A stretch of DNA of 64,000 nt. Source: Fulvimonas sp. R45. Its GTDB lineage: Bacteria; Pseudomonadota; Gammaproteobacteria; Xanthomonadales; Rhodanobacteraceae. Shown here piece after piece: positions 53,230 to 61,253 of this stretch. The notes under the pieces are model-generated. The model saw nothing but the letters and a program-made list of their open reading frames with translations. It was not told where the DNA came from and did no database searches. How positions within the stretch are numbered: position 1 is the first letter of the stretch; each line of letters starts with the position of its first letter. The DNA lies in contig NZ_JASERU010000007.1 in the NCBI RefSeq assembly GCF_030504985.1, forward strand, positions 1-64,000, given 5' to 3'. Position numbers and translations under genes: made by a program.

Positions 53230-53563
53230 GGGGGAAGTTTAGGGGGAAGCGCGTCGACGGGCGAGGTGCGCGCACGTCCGTTCGATTCCCCGATGCCGTT
53301 CGGGCTGAGCGTAGCCGCGCAGCGGCGGAGTCGAAGCCTTGCGCGAGCATCTGTGCCCGGCGAGACGTGGCTTTTCCTTCTCCCTCCGGGAGAAGGTGGC
53401 GCGCAGCGACGGATGAGGGTGCGGGCGAAGCGGAAGCTTGCCCGTCGGCGGGAACGTGGCCATCGCCCTGCGGCCGAACTCTCACCCAACCCCTCTCCCG
53501 AGGGGAGAGGGGCTTTTCGTACGGGGCCGGTTGTCCTTCGACTTCGCGCCTGCGGCGCTACGC
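53230..53563 (+). repeat. 334-base intergenic block of repeats
   Basis: Between arfB and truC. Inverted copies of a ~40-base repeat lie at 53297-53336 (GGGCTGAGCGTAGCC ... AGTCGAAG) and 53536-53575 (CTTCGACTTCGCG ... GCTACGCTCAGG). Between them are two REP-like units (53388-53424 CTCCCTCCGGGAG; 53481-53516 CCCCTCTCCCGAGGGGAGAG). No gene is seen. The right copy runs into the 3' end of truC. Confidence 0.7.
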
Positions 53564-54289
53564 TCAGGAGGAACGAGTTTGGCAGAGCATGGCTTCGATC
53601 CAGCCAAAGCGTTCCAGCAGGGCTGCGTAGGCGTGGTCCAGCGGCGCCTCCAGCGTCATCGCCGCGCCGCTCAGCGGGTGGCGGAAATCCAGCCGCCACG
53701 CATGCAGCAGCATGCGGTGGCAGCCGAAGTGCTGCTTGTACAGTCGGTTGTGGTCGCCGCGGCCGTGCTGGCAATCGCCGATCACCGGGTGATGGATGTG
53801 CGCCAGGTGCTTGCGGATCTGGCGGAAGCGGCCGCTCTCCGGCTCGGCCAGCAGCAGGGCGTAGCGTTGCTGCGGATAGCGGCCCAGCGCGATCGGCACC
53901 TCTACCGTGGCGAGGCGCCGGTAGCGCGTGCGCGCCTCGCGGCGCGGACCGGTCTCGCGCGCGCCGGGCAGCGGATGGTCGACCGCGCCCTCGGCCGGCT
54001 CCGGCCAGCCGCGCACCACCACGAGGTACTGCTTGCGCACGTCGCGGCCCATGAACTGCTCGCCCAGCGCCGCAGCGACCTCGCTGGAGCGCGCCACCAG
54101 CAGCACGCCGCTGGTGGCGCGGTCGAGCCGGTGCGCCAGGTAGACGTGGCCGCCGAGCTGTTCGCGCAGCGCGTCCACGAGGTAGGCCTCGGCGTCGTTC
54201 ACCATCTTCGAGCGGTGCACGGGCAGGCCCGCGGGCTTGTTCACCGCAACGAGGGCATCGTCCTGGTAGAGGATGTCGATGGGCGTCAT
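53564..54289 (-). CDS. truC: tRNA pseudouridine synthase, TruC/RluA family
   Basis: 241 residues. RluA-type catalytic motif AHRLDRATSGVLL with the nucleophilic Asp; the start DILYQDDALVAVNKPAGLPV is typical. The short length and lack of an S4 domain fit TruC (U65 in tRNA). The last residues (QTRSS) are encoded within a dispersed repeat that supplies the stop codon. Confidence 0.88.
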   Translation of the reverse strand: MTPIDILYQDDALVAVNKPAGLPVHRSKMVNDAEAYLVDALREQLGGHVYLAHRLDRATSGVLLVARSSEVAAALGEQFMGRDVRKQYLVVVRGWPEPAEGAVDHPLPGARETGPRREARTRYRRLATVEVPIALGRYPQQRYALLLAEPESGRFRQIRKHLAHIHHPVIGDCQHGRGDHNRLYKQHFGCHRMLLHAWRLDFRHPLSGAAMTLEAPLDHAYAALLERFGWIEAMLCQTRSS

Positions 54290-54304
54290 GCGTCACCGTA
54301 TGGG

Positions 54305-54408
54305 CTCCCTCCCCTGCGTGCAGGGGAGGGTTGGGGAGGGGGGCTTTTGTCTGGGGGCGACTGGCAAGAGCCCCCCTCCCGGCCTCCCCTGCAAGCAGGG
54401 AGAGGAGA
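54305..54408 (+). repeat. REP-like units between truC and ubiB
   Basis: CCCTCCCCTGCGTGCAGGGG-AGGG at about 54305-54340 and CCTCCCCTGCAAGCAGGGAG in the opposite orientation at about 54368-54408, filling the 126-base gap. Confidence 0.7.
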
Positions 54409-54415
54409 AGAGAAG

Positions 54416-56065
54416 TCAGGCGCGTCGCGACCAGCCCCAGGCGAACGCCAGCAGGCCGGCCGCACCCAGGCCCAGCGGCGGCCACGCACCGTGCTGCGGC
54501 GCCAGCGCCCACAGCAGGGTGGCGCTGACCAGCAGCGCGGCGCCGAGCAGGCCGCTGCCCATCATGTGCAGCAGGCGTCGCACCAGCCGGGTCTGGTGGC
54601 TCAGCGCGTCGGCGTCGGCGAGCAGACGTTGCTCGCCCAGCGCCACGCGCTGCAGCGCGCCGTGCACCAGTTCGGGCAACTGCGGTGCGATGTGGAACCA
54701 CTCGGGCAGGCGCTTGCGCACCTCGCCCAGCGTGCGCAGCGGGCTGTAGCGCTCGCGCAGGATGCGCTTGAGCACTGGATGCGCCACCGCCCAGATATCG
54801 ATGTCCGGATCGAGCAACCGGCCCACCCCCTCGATGTTGAGCAGGGTCTTCTGCAGCAGGATCAGTTGCGGCTGCAGGGTCAGCTCGAAGCGGCGCGCGG
54901 TCTGGAACAGCTTCACCACCAGCTCGGCCAGCGAGATCTGCGACAGCGGGCGGGTGAAGTACGGCTCGCACACGGTGCGCACCGCCGCCTCCAGCTCGTC
55001 CAGGCGCACGCTGGGCGGCATCCAGCCGGCGTCGACGTGCAGCTTGGCGATGCGCGCGTAGTCGCGCTCGAACAGCGCGATGAAGTTCTGCGCCAGCCAG
55101 TACTGGTCGGTCTCGGGCAGCGAGCCCATGATGCCGAAGTCCAGCGCGATGAAGCGCGGCTCGGCCGTGCGCAGCGGGTCCACCCAGATGTTGCCGGGGT
55201 GCGCGTCGGCGTGGAAGAAGTTGTCGCGGAACACCTGCTCGTAGAAGATCCGCACGCCCTTGGCGGCCAGCCGCTTGCGGTCGATGCCGGCGGCGTCGAT
55301 GGCGGCGATGTCATCGCAGCTGACGCCGTGCACGCGTTCCAGCGTGAGCGCGCGGGCGGTGGTCAGCTCCCAGTGCACCTCGGGCACGTACAGGTCGACG
55401 CCGCTGGCGAAATTGCGCCGGAGCAGGCTGGCGCTGGCGCCCTCGCGCTGCAGGTCCAGCTCGTTCTCCAGCATCTTCTCGACCTCGGCCACCACGTCGA
55501 GCGGGCGGATCTTGTCGGCGTTGGGGTGCCAGCGCTGCGCCAGTTCGCCCAGCGAGCGCAGCAGCTTCACGTCGCGCGCGATCCGCGCCTCGATGCCGGG
55601 GCGCAGCACCTTCACCACCACCTCGCGCCCGTCGTGCAGCACCGCGGCGTGCACCTGGGCGATCGAGGCGGAGGCCAGCGGGGCTTCGTCGAACCGGGCG
55701 TACAGGCGATCGACCGGCGCCTTCAGTTCGGCCTCGACGATGGCCTTGGCCTCGGCGCCGGGAAAGGGCGGCACCTGGTCCTGCAGCAGGGCCAGCTCGT
55801 CGGCGATGTCGGCGGGCACCAGGTCGCGGCGGGTGGACAGCACCTGGCCGGCCTTGACGAAGATCGGCCCCAGTTCGGTGAGCGCCAGCCGCAGCCGCGC
55901 GCCGCGCGACAGGGCGCGCACGTCGACCACCGGCCGGCCGAGCAGCGGGCGCAGCAGTTTCAGCGGGCGAAACAGGTGGGTGGCCTCGACCAGCTCGTCG
56001 AGCCGGTAGCGCAGCAGCACCACGGCGACGCGCAACAGGCGCGGCACGACGGACAGCGGCGTCAT
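54416..56065 (-). CDS. ubiB: UbiB protein kinase-like ubiquinone biosynthesis factor
   Basis: 549 residues, ABC1/COQ8 atypical kinase family. KxGQ motif in [23 protein letters not shown]-type loop [14 protein letters not shown], invariant Lys in [24 protein letters not shown] and [11 protein letters not shown]. Two C-terminal membrane helices ([33 protein letters not shown]). ATPase activity assists ubiquinone head-group modification. Overlaps ubiJ by four bases. Confidence 0.94.
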   Translation of the reverse strand: MTPLSVVPRLLRVAVVLLRYRLDELVEATHLFRPLKLLRPLLGRPVVDVRALSRGARLRLALTELGPIFVKAGQVLSTRRDLVPADIADELALLQDQVPPFPGAEAKAIVEAELKAPVDRLYARFDEAPLASASIAQVHAAVLHDGREVVVKVLRPGIEARIARDVKLLRSLGELAQRWHPNADKIRPLDVVAEVEKMLENELDLQREGASASLLRRNFASGVDLYVPEVHWELTTARALTLERVHGVSCDDIAAIDAAGIDRKRLAAKGVRIFYEQVFRDNFFHADAHPGNIWVDPLRTAEPRFIALDFGIMGSLPETDQYWLAQNFIALFERDYARIAKLHVDAGWMPPSVRLDELEAAVRTVCEPYFTRPLSQISLAELVVKLFQTARRFELTLQPQLILLQKTLLNIEGVGRLLDPDIDIWAVAHPVLKRILRERYSPLRTLGEVRKRLPEWFHIAPQLPELVHGALQRVALGEQRLLADADALSHQTRLVRRLLHMMGSGLLGAALLVSATLLWALAPQHGAWPPLGLGAAGLLAFAWGWSRRA

Positions 56066-56712
56066 GCCGCGGCGCCCTTCAGCCGGCGCTCCAGCCGCGC
56101 GAGCCGGGCCTCCAGCCGCTCATTGCGTTCGCGCAGCGCGTCCACGCCGTCGAGGAAATCCTCCACCTCGCCGGGCGCGACCGCCACGCGGGTCTCGTCA
56201 CGCAGCCAGGCGGCGCCGTCCTCGGCGAGATGGCTGGCGCCGTCCTTCGCGTGCAGCAGCGCCTTGCGCACGGCCTTCGCCAGCGGCACGCCCAGCACGT
56301 CGCCGAAGCTGCGCGCGAAGGCTTCCTCGAAATCCGGCTCGAAGCGGTCGGCCAGCTTCTGCAGCCGGCGCGCGAGGTCGGCGTCGCCGGCGATCTCCAC
56401 CTTGCCCGGCGCCACGCCGTCGTCGCCGCGGCGCAGCGCCATCGCCAGCAGGCTGCCGGGCGTGGCGGCCACGCGCAGGGCGTCGCCGTCGTCGGGTGGA
56501 CCGACGCACAGGCGTTCGCCTTCCACCGTCACGGCCAGCGCCAGCTCCGGGCCGCGCAGGTGCAGCAGCACGCGGCGGCCGTCCAGCGCGGCCAGCGCGT
56601 GTCGCGTGTCCGGGTCCAGTGACAGGGTATGGTTGAGCGCGGTTTCCAGCGCGCGCCCGGCGAGCTTGCGCAGGGGGCGCGGCAGCCAGACGTTGGGGGC
56701 GGAGGCATTCAT
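56062..56712 (-). CDS. ubiJ: ubiquinone biosynthesis factor UbiJ (SCP2 domain)
   Basis: 216 residues. N-terminal SCP2-like lipid-binding domain ([40 protein letters not shown]) and a C-terminal coiled coil ([21 protein letters not shown]) for complex assembly with UbiK. Scaffolds the ubiquinone metabolon. Directly upstream of ubiB. ubiE, usually adjacent, is absent. Confidence 0.9.
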   Translation of the reverse strand: MNASAPNVWLPRPLRKLAGRALETALNHTLSLDPDTRHALAALDGRRVLLHLRGPELALAVTVEGERLCVGPPDDGDALRVAATPGSLLAMALRRGDDGVAPGKVEIAGDADLARRLQKLADRFEPDFEEAFARSFGDVLGVPLAKAVRKALLHAKDGASHLAEDGAAWLRDETRVAVAPGEVEDFLDGVDALRERNERLEARLARLERRLKGAAA

Positions 56713-56754
56713 GCCGCGATTGTAGCGGGCGGACGGACGCGGGCGAGGGGCTCT

Positions 56755-57222
56755 TCAGCCGGCGGCGCCGGGGAAGCCCAGCTGCCGCCACGCCTCGTAC
56801 ACGGCGACCGCCACCGCATTGGAAAGATTGAGGCTGCGGCTTTCCGGCCGCATCGGCAGGCGCAGCCGCCGCTCGGGCGGAATCGCATCGAGCACGATGT
56901 CCGGCAGGCCGGCGGTCTCGCAGCCGAACAGCAGCGCATCGCCGTTTTCGTAACGCGCATCCACGTGGGCCGTGCGGCCGCGGGTGGAGTAGGCGAACAC
57001 GCGCGGACGGCCGATCGCGTCGAGGCAGGCGTCCAGGCTGTCATGCACCGCCACGCGGGCGTATTCGTGGTAGTCCAGGCCCGCGCGGCGCAGGCGCGCG
57101 TCGTCGAGCGCGAAGCCGAGCGGGCGGATCAGGTGCAGCGCGGCGCCGGTATTGGCGCACAGGCGGATCGCGTTGCCGGTGTTCGGCGGTATTTCCGGGT
57201 TGAACAGGATGACATGCAGCAT
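56755..57222 (-). CDS. trmL: tRNA (cytidine(34)-2'-O)-methyltransferase TrmL
   Basis: 155-residue SPOUT methyltransferase modifying wobble C34/cmnm5U34 of tRNA-Leu. [20 protein letters not shown] and [32 protein letters not shown], and C-terminal knot [28 protein letters not shown] are intact. Confidence 0.95.
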   Translation of the reverse strand: MLHVILFNPEIPPNTGNAIRLCANTGAALHLIRPLGFALDDARLRRAGLDYHEYARVAVHDSLDACLDAIGRPRVFAYSTRGRTAHVDARYENGDALLFGCETAGLPDIVLDAIPPERRLRLPMRPESRSLNLSNAVAVAVYEAWRQLGFPGAAG

Positions 57223-57258
57223 CCGGCCATTATCGCCGGATGCCGCTGCGGCGCACGC

Positions 57259-57462
57259 TCAACCGGCCGGCTGCAGCGGGCACACCACGCCATCCGCCGG
57301 CAGGGCGCAGGCCACCGGGGCGGCCGACAGCAGGGCGCTGCCGGTGGTGCTGGCCAGCTGCGCGCCCTGCGGCAGCGGGTGGAACATGGCGACGAACGCC
57401 AGCCCGCAGGCCAGCAGGGTGGCGACGAACAGGCTGCGCAGCATCAGGCTCTCGAAGTTCAT
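57259..57462 (-). CDS. small membrane or exported protein, unknown
   Basis: 67 residues, MNFESLMLRSLFVATLLACG-LAFVAMFHPLPQGAQLAS, then a short tail with two cysteines (APVACALPADGVVCPLQPAG). AAGGAGA is eight bases before the ATG, which supports it as a real gene. One hydrophobic helix suggests a signal anchor. No family recognised. Confidence 0.6.
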   Translation of the reverse strand: MNFESLMLRSLFVATLLACGLAFVAMFHPLPQGAQLASTTGSALLSAAPVACALPADGVVCPLQPAG

Positions 57463-57594
57463 GGCTGGTCTCCTTGGCAGATGGGCCGTGATTGGCCCGC
57501 ACCAGGGATATGGCAAGCACCGTGCCAGCCATCGATTCGCATGCATCTACATGATTCAATAGAGTTTTCCAGGAAGGTTCCGTGGCGCGCGAAG

Positions 57595-57681
57595 TGTTCG
57601 CGGACACTGCCCGCCCGACAGCGGACAGTGCACCGGACACCTGCGCTGTCCGCGGCGTGGCATGACTTGCGATTCTGGACA
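57595..57681 (+). promoter_or_regulatory. cluster of GGACA/TGTCC elements upstream of the M16 peptidase
   Basis: GTGTTCGCGGACAC (57595-57608), GCGGACAG, CCGGACAC, CTGTCCGC and TGGACAA occur within about 90 bases; GCGGACAG and CTGTCCGC form a hairpin. Such repeated half-sites suggest a binding region for a dimeric activator. No regulator is identified. It lies about 75-160 bases before the peptidase start. Confidence 0.4.
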
Positions 57682-57754
57682 AGGTGATGGCGGTGTGAAT
57701 AGATCGTGACTTTCCGGCCCGACCGGCCGCCATCCGTGCAACAGGAGGTTGAAC

Positions 57755-60640
57755 GTGAACCGCAAGCCCCTCGCCCTGCTCATCGCGGGCCTGCTCACCC
57801 TGGGAGCCGGCGCCGCGCCGGCCCTGGCCGCGCCCGCCGACACGCCCGCCGCCGCGGTCCTGCCGGACATCCCCTTCACCCGCTTCACCCTGCCCAATGG
57901 TCTTACCGTGGTGGTCAGCGAGGACCACAAGGCGCCGGTGGTGGCGGTGGCGGTGTGGTACCACGTGGGCTCCGCCCGCGAACCGATTGGCAAGAGCGGC
58001 TACGCGCACCTGTTCGAGCACCTGATGTTCGAGCGCTCCGGCCACCACGACGGCAACTACTTCCAGCCGTTCGAGAAGGTGGGCGCCACCGGCATGAACG
58101 GCACCACCGCCAACGACCGCACCAACTACTTCGAGACCGTGCCCACCACCGCGGTGGACATGGCGCTGTGGATGGAGTCCGACCGCATGGGCTGGCTGCT
58201 CGACGGCCTGGCCCAGGACGAGGTGAACCAGCAGCGCGGCGTGGTGCAGAACGAGAAGCGCCAGGACGAAAACCAGCCCTATGGGCTGCGCGTGCAGGAG
58301 AACATCGAAGCCAACGCCTACCCGTCGAACCACCCGTACCACCACGACACCATCGGTTCGATGAAGGACTTGAACGCCGCCTCGCTGGACGACTTCAGGA
58401 CCTGGTTCCGCACCTACTACGGCGCCGCCAACGCCACCCTGGTGCTGGTCGGCGACATCACCCCGGCCGAGGCGAAGGCCAAGGCGCTGAAATATTTCGG
58501 CGAGATCCCCTCCGGCCCGCCGGTGGCGAAGCTGGCGCCGTGGACCTTCCCGCGCGACGCCTCCACCCGCGGCACGATGGCGATGGACGTGCCGCAGGTA
58601 CACGTCTACCGCGAGTGGAACACCCCGCACGGCGGCACCGAGGCCGACAACCTGCTCAGCCTGGCCGCCACCGTGCTCGGCGGCAGCAAGACCTCGCGCC
58701 TGTACCAGCGGCTGGTCTACCAGGACAAGCTGGCCGACGACGTCTCCGCCAGCCAGGACACCGGCGAGCTGGCCTCGCAATTCAACCTGGAAGTGGACGT
58801 GAAGAAGGGGGTCGACCCGGCGAAGGTCGAGGCCGCGGTGGCCGACGTATGGAAGGCCTTCCTCGAGGACGGTCCCACCGAGGACGAACTGCAGCGTGCC
58901 AAGACCACCCTTCGCGCCGGCTACGTGCGCCGGCTGGAGGACGTCGGCGGCTTCTCCGGCAAGGCCACCCTGCTGGCGGCCTCGCAGGTGTACCAGGGCG
59001 ACCCGGGCGCGTGGCGCAAGGACCTGGCCGCGGTGATGGCGGCCACGCCGCAGCAGGTGCGCGACGCGGCGCGGCAGTGGATCGGCAAGGGCGACTACAC
59101 GCTCACCGTGTCGCCGTTGGCCAAGGGCCAGCAGGCCTCCACCGCCGACGTGGCCGAGACCGGCGGCCTCGGCCCCGCGCCCGGCGCGCCCGCGCCGATG
59201 CCGGCGGCGAAGCACGACTGGCACACGGTCAAGAGCGACGTCGACCGCAGCAAGGGCGTGCCCGCCGTCACCAGCTTCCCCGACCTGAGCTTCCCGACCC
59301 TGCAGCATGCCCGGCTCGACAACGGCATCGAGGTGACCCTGGCCGAACGCCACGGCGTGCCGCTGGTGCAGACCGAGCTGCTGTTCGATGCCGGCTACGC
59401 CGCCGACCAGGGCCGCAAGCTGGGCACGTCCAGCTTCACGATGGCGATGCTCGACGAGGGCACGAAGGACCTCGACTCGGTCGAGATCGCCAAGCGCCGG
59501 CAGCGCCTGGGCAGCTACATCGCCTCCGGCTGCGGGCTGGACTACTGCAGCATCACGCTGGACGCGCTGGCCGACCAGGTGGTGCCCTCGCTGCAGCTGA
59601 TGGCCGACATCGCGCGCAACCCGGCGTTCCGCCCCGCCGACACCGCACGCCTGCGCGGCCAGTGGCTGGCCGGCATCGAGCAGGAAAAGGCCCGGCCGAT
59701 CGGCCTCGCGCTGCGCACCCTGCCGCCGCTGCTGTACGGCAAGGGCCACGCCTACGCGATCCCGTTCACCGGCTCGGGCACCGAGGCCTCGGTCAAGGCG
59801 CTCACGGCGGACGACATGCGCGCCTTCATGCGCGACTTCGTGCGGCCGGACAACGTCAGGATCCTAGTCGCCGGCGACACCACGCTGGCGAAGATCGTGC
59901 CGGAACTCAACGCCGCCTTCGGCGACTGGAAGGCCCCGGCCACGCCGGTGCCGAAGAAGAACATCGCCAAGGTCGGCTACCCCGGCCACGCGCGCGTGTT
60001 CCTGATGGACCGCCCGGGCTCGCTGCAGTCGGTGATCCTGGCCGGCGAGGTGGCGCCGTCCACCGAGGCGCCGAACAACCTCGAGATCGGCACCATGAAC
60101 GGCGCCTTCGGCGGCACCTTCACCTCGCGCCTCAACATGAACCTGCGCGAAGGCAAGCACTGGGCCTACGGCGCCTTCAGCTTCCTGCAGCCGGCAGTGG
60201 GGCAGCGGCCGTTCCTGATCTACGCGCCGGTGCAGACCGACCAGACCGCGCCGTCGGTCAGCGAGGCCTTGAAGGAGGCGCGGGCCATCGTGGGACCGAA
60301 GCCGCTGACGCATGCCGAGATCCGGAAGATCAAGGACAACGACGTGCGCGCGATGCCCGGCGAGTACCAGACCGTGCGTGCCGTGCTGGGCGCGATGCAG
60401 GGCATCGCCCTGTACCACCGCCCGGACGACTACGTGCAGACGCTGAAGTCGCGCATCGAGGGGCAGGACGACAAGGCGGTGCAGGCGGCGGCCGACGAGG
60501 TGATCAAGCCCGACCAGCTCACCTGGGTGATCGTCGGCGACCTGAAGAAGATCGGGCCGTCGGTGCGCGCGCTGAAGCTGGGCCCGGTCGAGGTGCTCGA
60601 CGCCGACGGCAGGCCGGAAGGCGCGAAGCCCGCGAAGTAG
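57755..60640 (+). CDS. periplasmic M16 zinc peptidase, two-domain (pitrilysin type)
   Basis: 961 residues. Signal peptide (LALLIAGLLTLGAGAAPALA-A). The first M16 half carries the inverted zinc motif H85-L-F-E88-H89 (GYAHLFEHLMFERSGHHDGN). The second half (from about 510) lacks it, as usual. Start GTG at 57755 is chosen because AGGAGG lies six bases before it; the upstream TTG at 57749 touches the ribosome site. Degrades peptides in the periplasm or envelope. Possible regulation by the GGACA cluster. Confidence 0.9.
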   Translation: MNRKPLALLIAGLLTLGAGAAPALAAPADTPAAAVLPDIPFTRFTLPNGLTVVVSEDHKAPVVAVAVWYHVGSAREPIGKSGYAHLFEHLMFERSGHHDGNYFQPFEKVGATGMNGTTANDRTNYFETVPTTAVDMALWMESDRMGWLLDGLAQDEVNQQRGVVQNEKRQDENQPYGLRVQENIEANAYPSNHPYHHDTIGSMKDLNAASLDDFRTWFRTYYGAANATLVLVGDITPAEAKAKALKYFGEIPSGPPVAKLAPWTFPRDASTRGTMAMDVPQVHVYREWNTPHGGTEADNLLSLAATVLGGSKTSRLYQRLVYQDKLADDVSASQDTGELASQFNLEVDVKKGVDPAKVEAAVADVWKAFLEDGPTEDELQRAKTTLRAGYVRRLEDVGGFSGKATLLAASQVYQGDPGAWRKDLAAVMAATPQQVRDAARQWIGKGDYTLTVSPLAKGQQASTADVAETGGLGPAPGAPAPMPAAKHDWHTVKSDVDRSKGVPAVTSFPDLSFPTLQHARLDNGIEVTLAERHGVPLVQTELLFDAGYAADQGRKLGTSSFTMAMLDEGTKDLDSVEIAKRRQRLGSYIASGCGLDYCSITLDALADQVVPSLQLMADIARNPAFRPADTARLRGQWLAGIEQEKARPIGLALRTLPPLLYGKGHAYAIPFTGSGTEASVKALTADDMRAFMRDFVRPDNVRILVAGDTTLAKIVPELNAAFGDWKAPATPVPKKNIAKVGYPGHARVFLMDRPGSLQSVILAGEVAPSTEAPNNLEIGTMNGAFGGTFTSRLNMNLREGKHWAYGAFSFLQPAVGQRPFLIYAPVQTDQTAPSVSEALKEARAIVGPKPLTHAEIRKIKDNDVRAMPGEYQTVRAVLGAMQGIALYHRPDDYVQTLKSRIEGQDDKAVQAAADEVIKPDQLTWVIVGDLKKIGPSVRALKLGPVEVLDADGRPEGAKPAK

Positions 60641-60738
60641 TCGGCCGGGGTACAGGACGCGCCCGCGTCCGCACGCTAGGATGGAGGCCGGGCCGGCGAC
60701 GGCCCGGCCTCTTTCGTTCGACCACCGCGGAGTCCTCC

Positions 60739-61149
60739 ATGCGCAAGACCGTGCTGCTGCTCGTTCCCACCCTGCTGCTGGGCGCCTGCACCTGGGGCAT
60801 CACGCCGACCCCGGCATCGCAGAACGTGCGCACGGCGTGGAGCGGCGACGTCTCCGGCTGCCGCGACCTGGGCAAGATCACCGTCTCGGTGATGGACCAC
60901 GTGGGCCCGGTGGACCGCAACGACATCAAGGTGCGCGACGAGCTGCAGGTGATGGCGCGCAACGAGGCCGCCACCATGCACGCCGACACCATCAAGCCGC
61001 TGGCCGAGCCGAAGGACGGCGCGCAGCCGTGGGGCGCCTACGTGTGCGGTTCGCGGCCGGTCCCGGCGGCGGGGCCGGCGCCGGCCGGCACGCCGAAGGC
61101 GACTACGCCCAGCGACGGCTTCAAGACCTACCCGATCGGCGGCCGCTGA
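60739..61149 (+). CDS. DUF4156-like lipoprotein
   Basis: 136 residues. Lipoprotein signal with lipobox LLLGAC (Cys about residue 17). Conserved part GDVSGCRDLGKITVSVMDHV and ELQVMARNEAATMHADTI resembles DUF4156 lipoproteins. A Pro/Ala/Thr-rich C-terminus follows. Function unknown. Followed by a strong terminator. Confidence 0.75.
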   Translation: MRKTVLLLVPTLLLGACTWGITPTPASQNVRTAWSGDVSGCRDLGKITVSVMDHVGPVDRNDIKVRDELQVMARNEAATMHADTIKPLAEPKDGAQPWGAYVCGSRPVPAAGPAPAGTPKATTPSDGFKTYPIGGR

Positions 61150-61171
61150 GTCTTTCTCCCGGCTGCGGACA

Positions 61172-61202
61172 CGAAGGGCGCCCGTGGGCGCCCTTCGCTT
61201 TT
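61172..61202 (+). terminator. rho-independent terminator after the DUF4156 gene
   Basis: Twelve-base stem CGAAGGGCGCCC / GGGCGCCCTTCG with loop GT, then CTTTT. Confidence 0.9.
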
Positions 61203-61253
61203 GCAGGTGCGGGCGGCAAGCCCGGACACGCATGCGTGCCCCGGGTGTCGGGC

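Noticed and set aside
56755-57222. Possible queuosine link between queD and trmL (wobble modification)
   Set aside because: The genes are 34 kb apart, on opposite strands, and act on different positions; co-occurrence is incidental.
57659-57674. Apparent sigma-54 promoter (TGGCAT...TTGC) before the M16 peptidase gene
   Set aside because: The GG and GC elements are separated by eight bases rather than ten, so the -24/-12 spacing is wrong.
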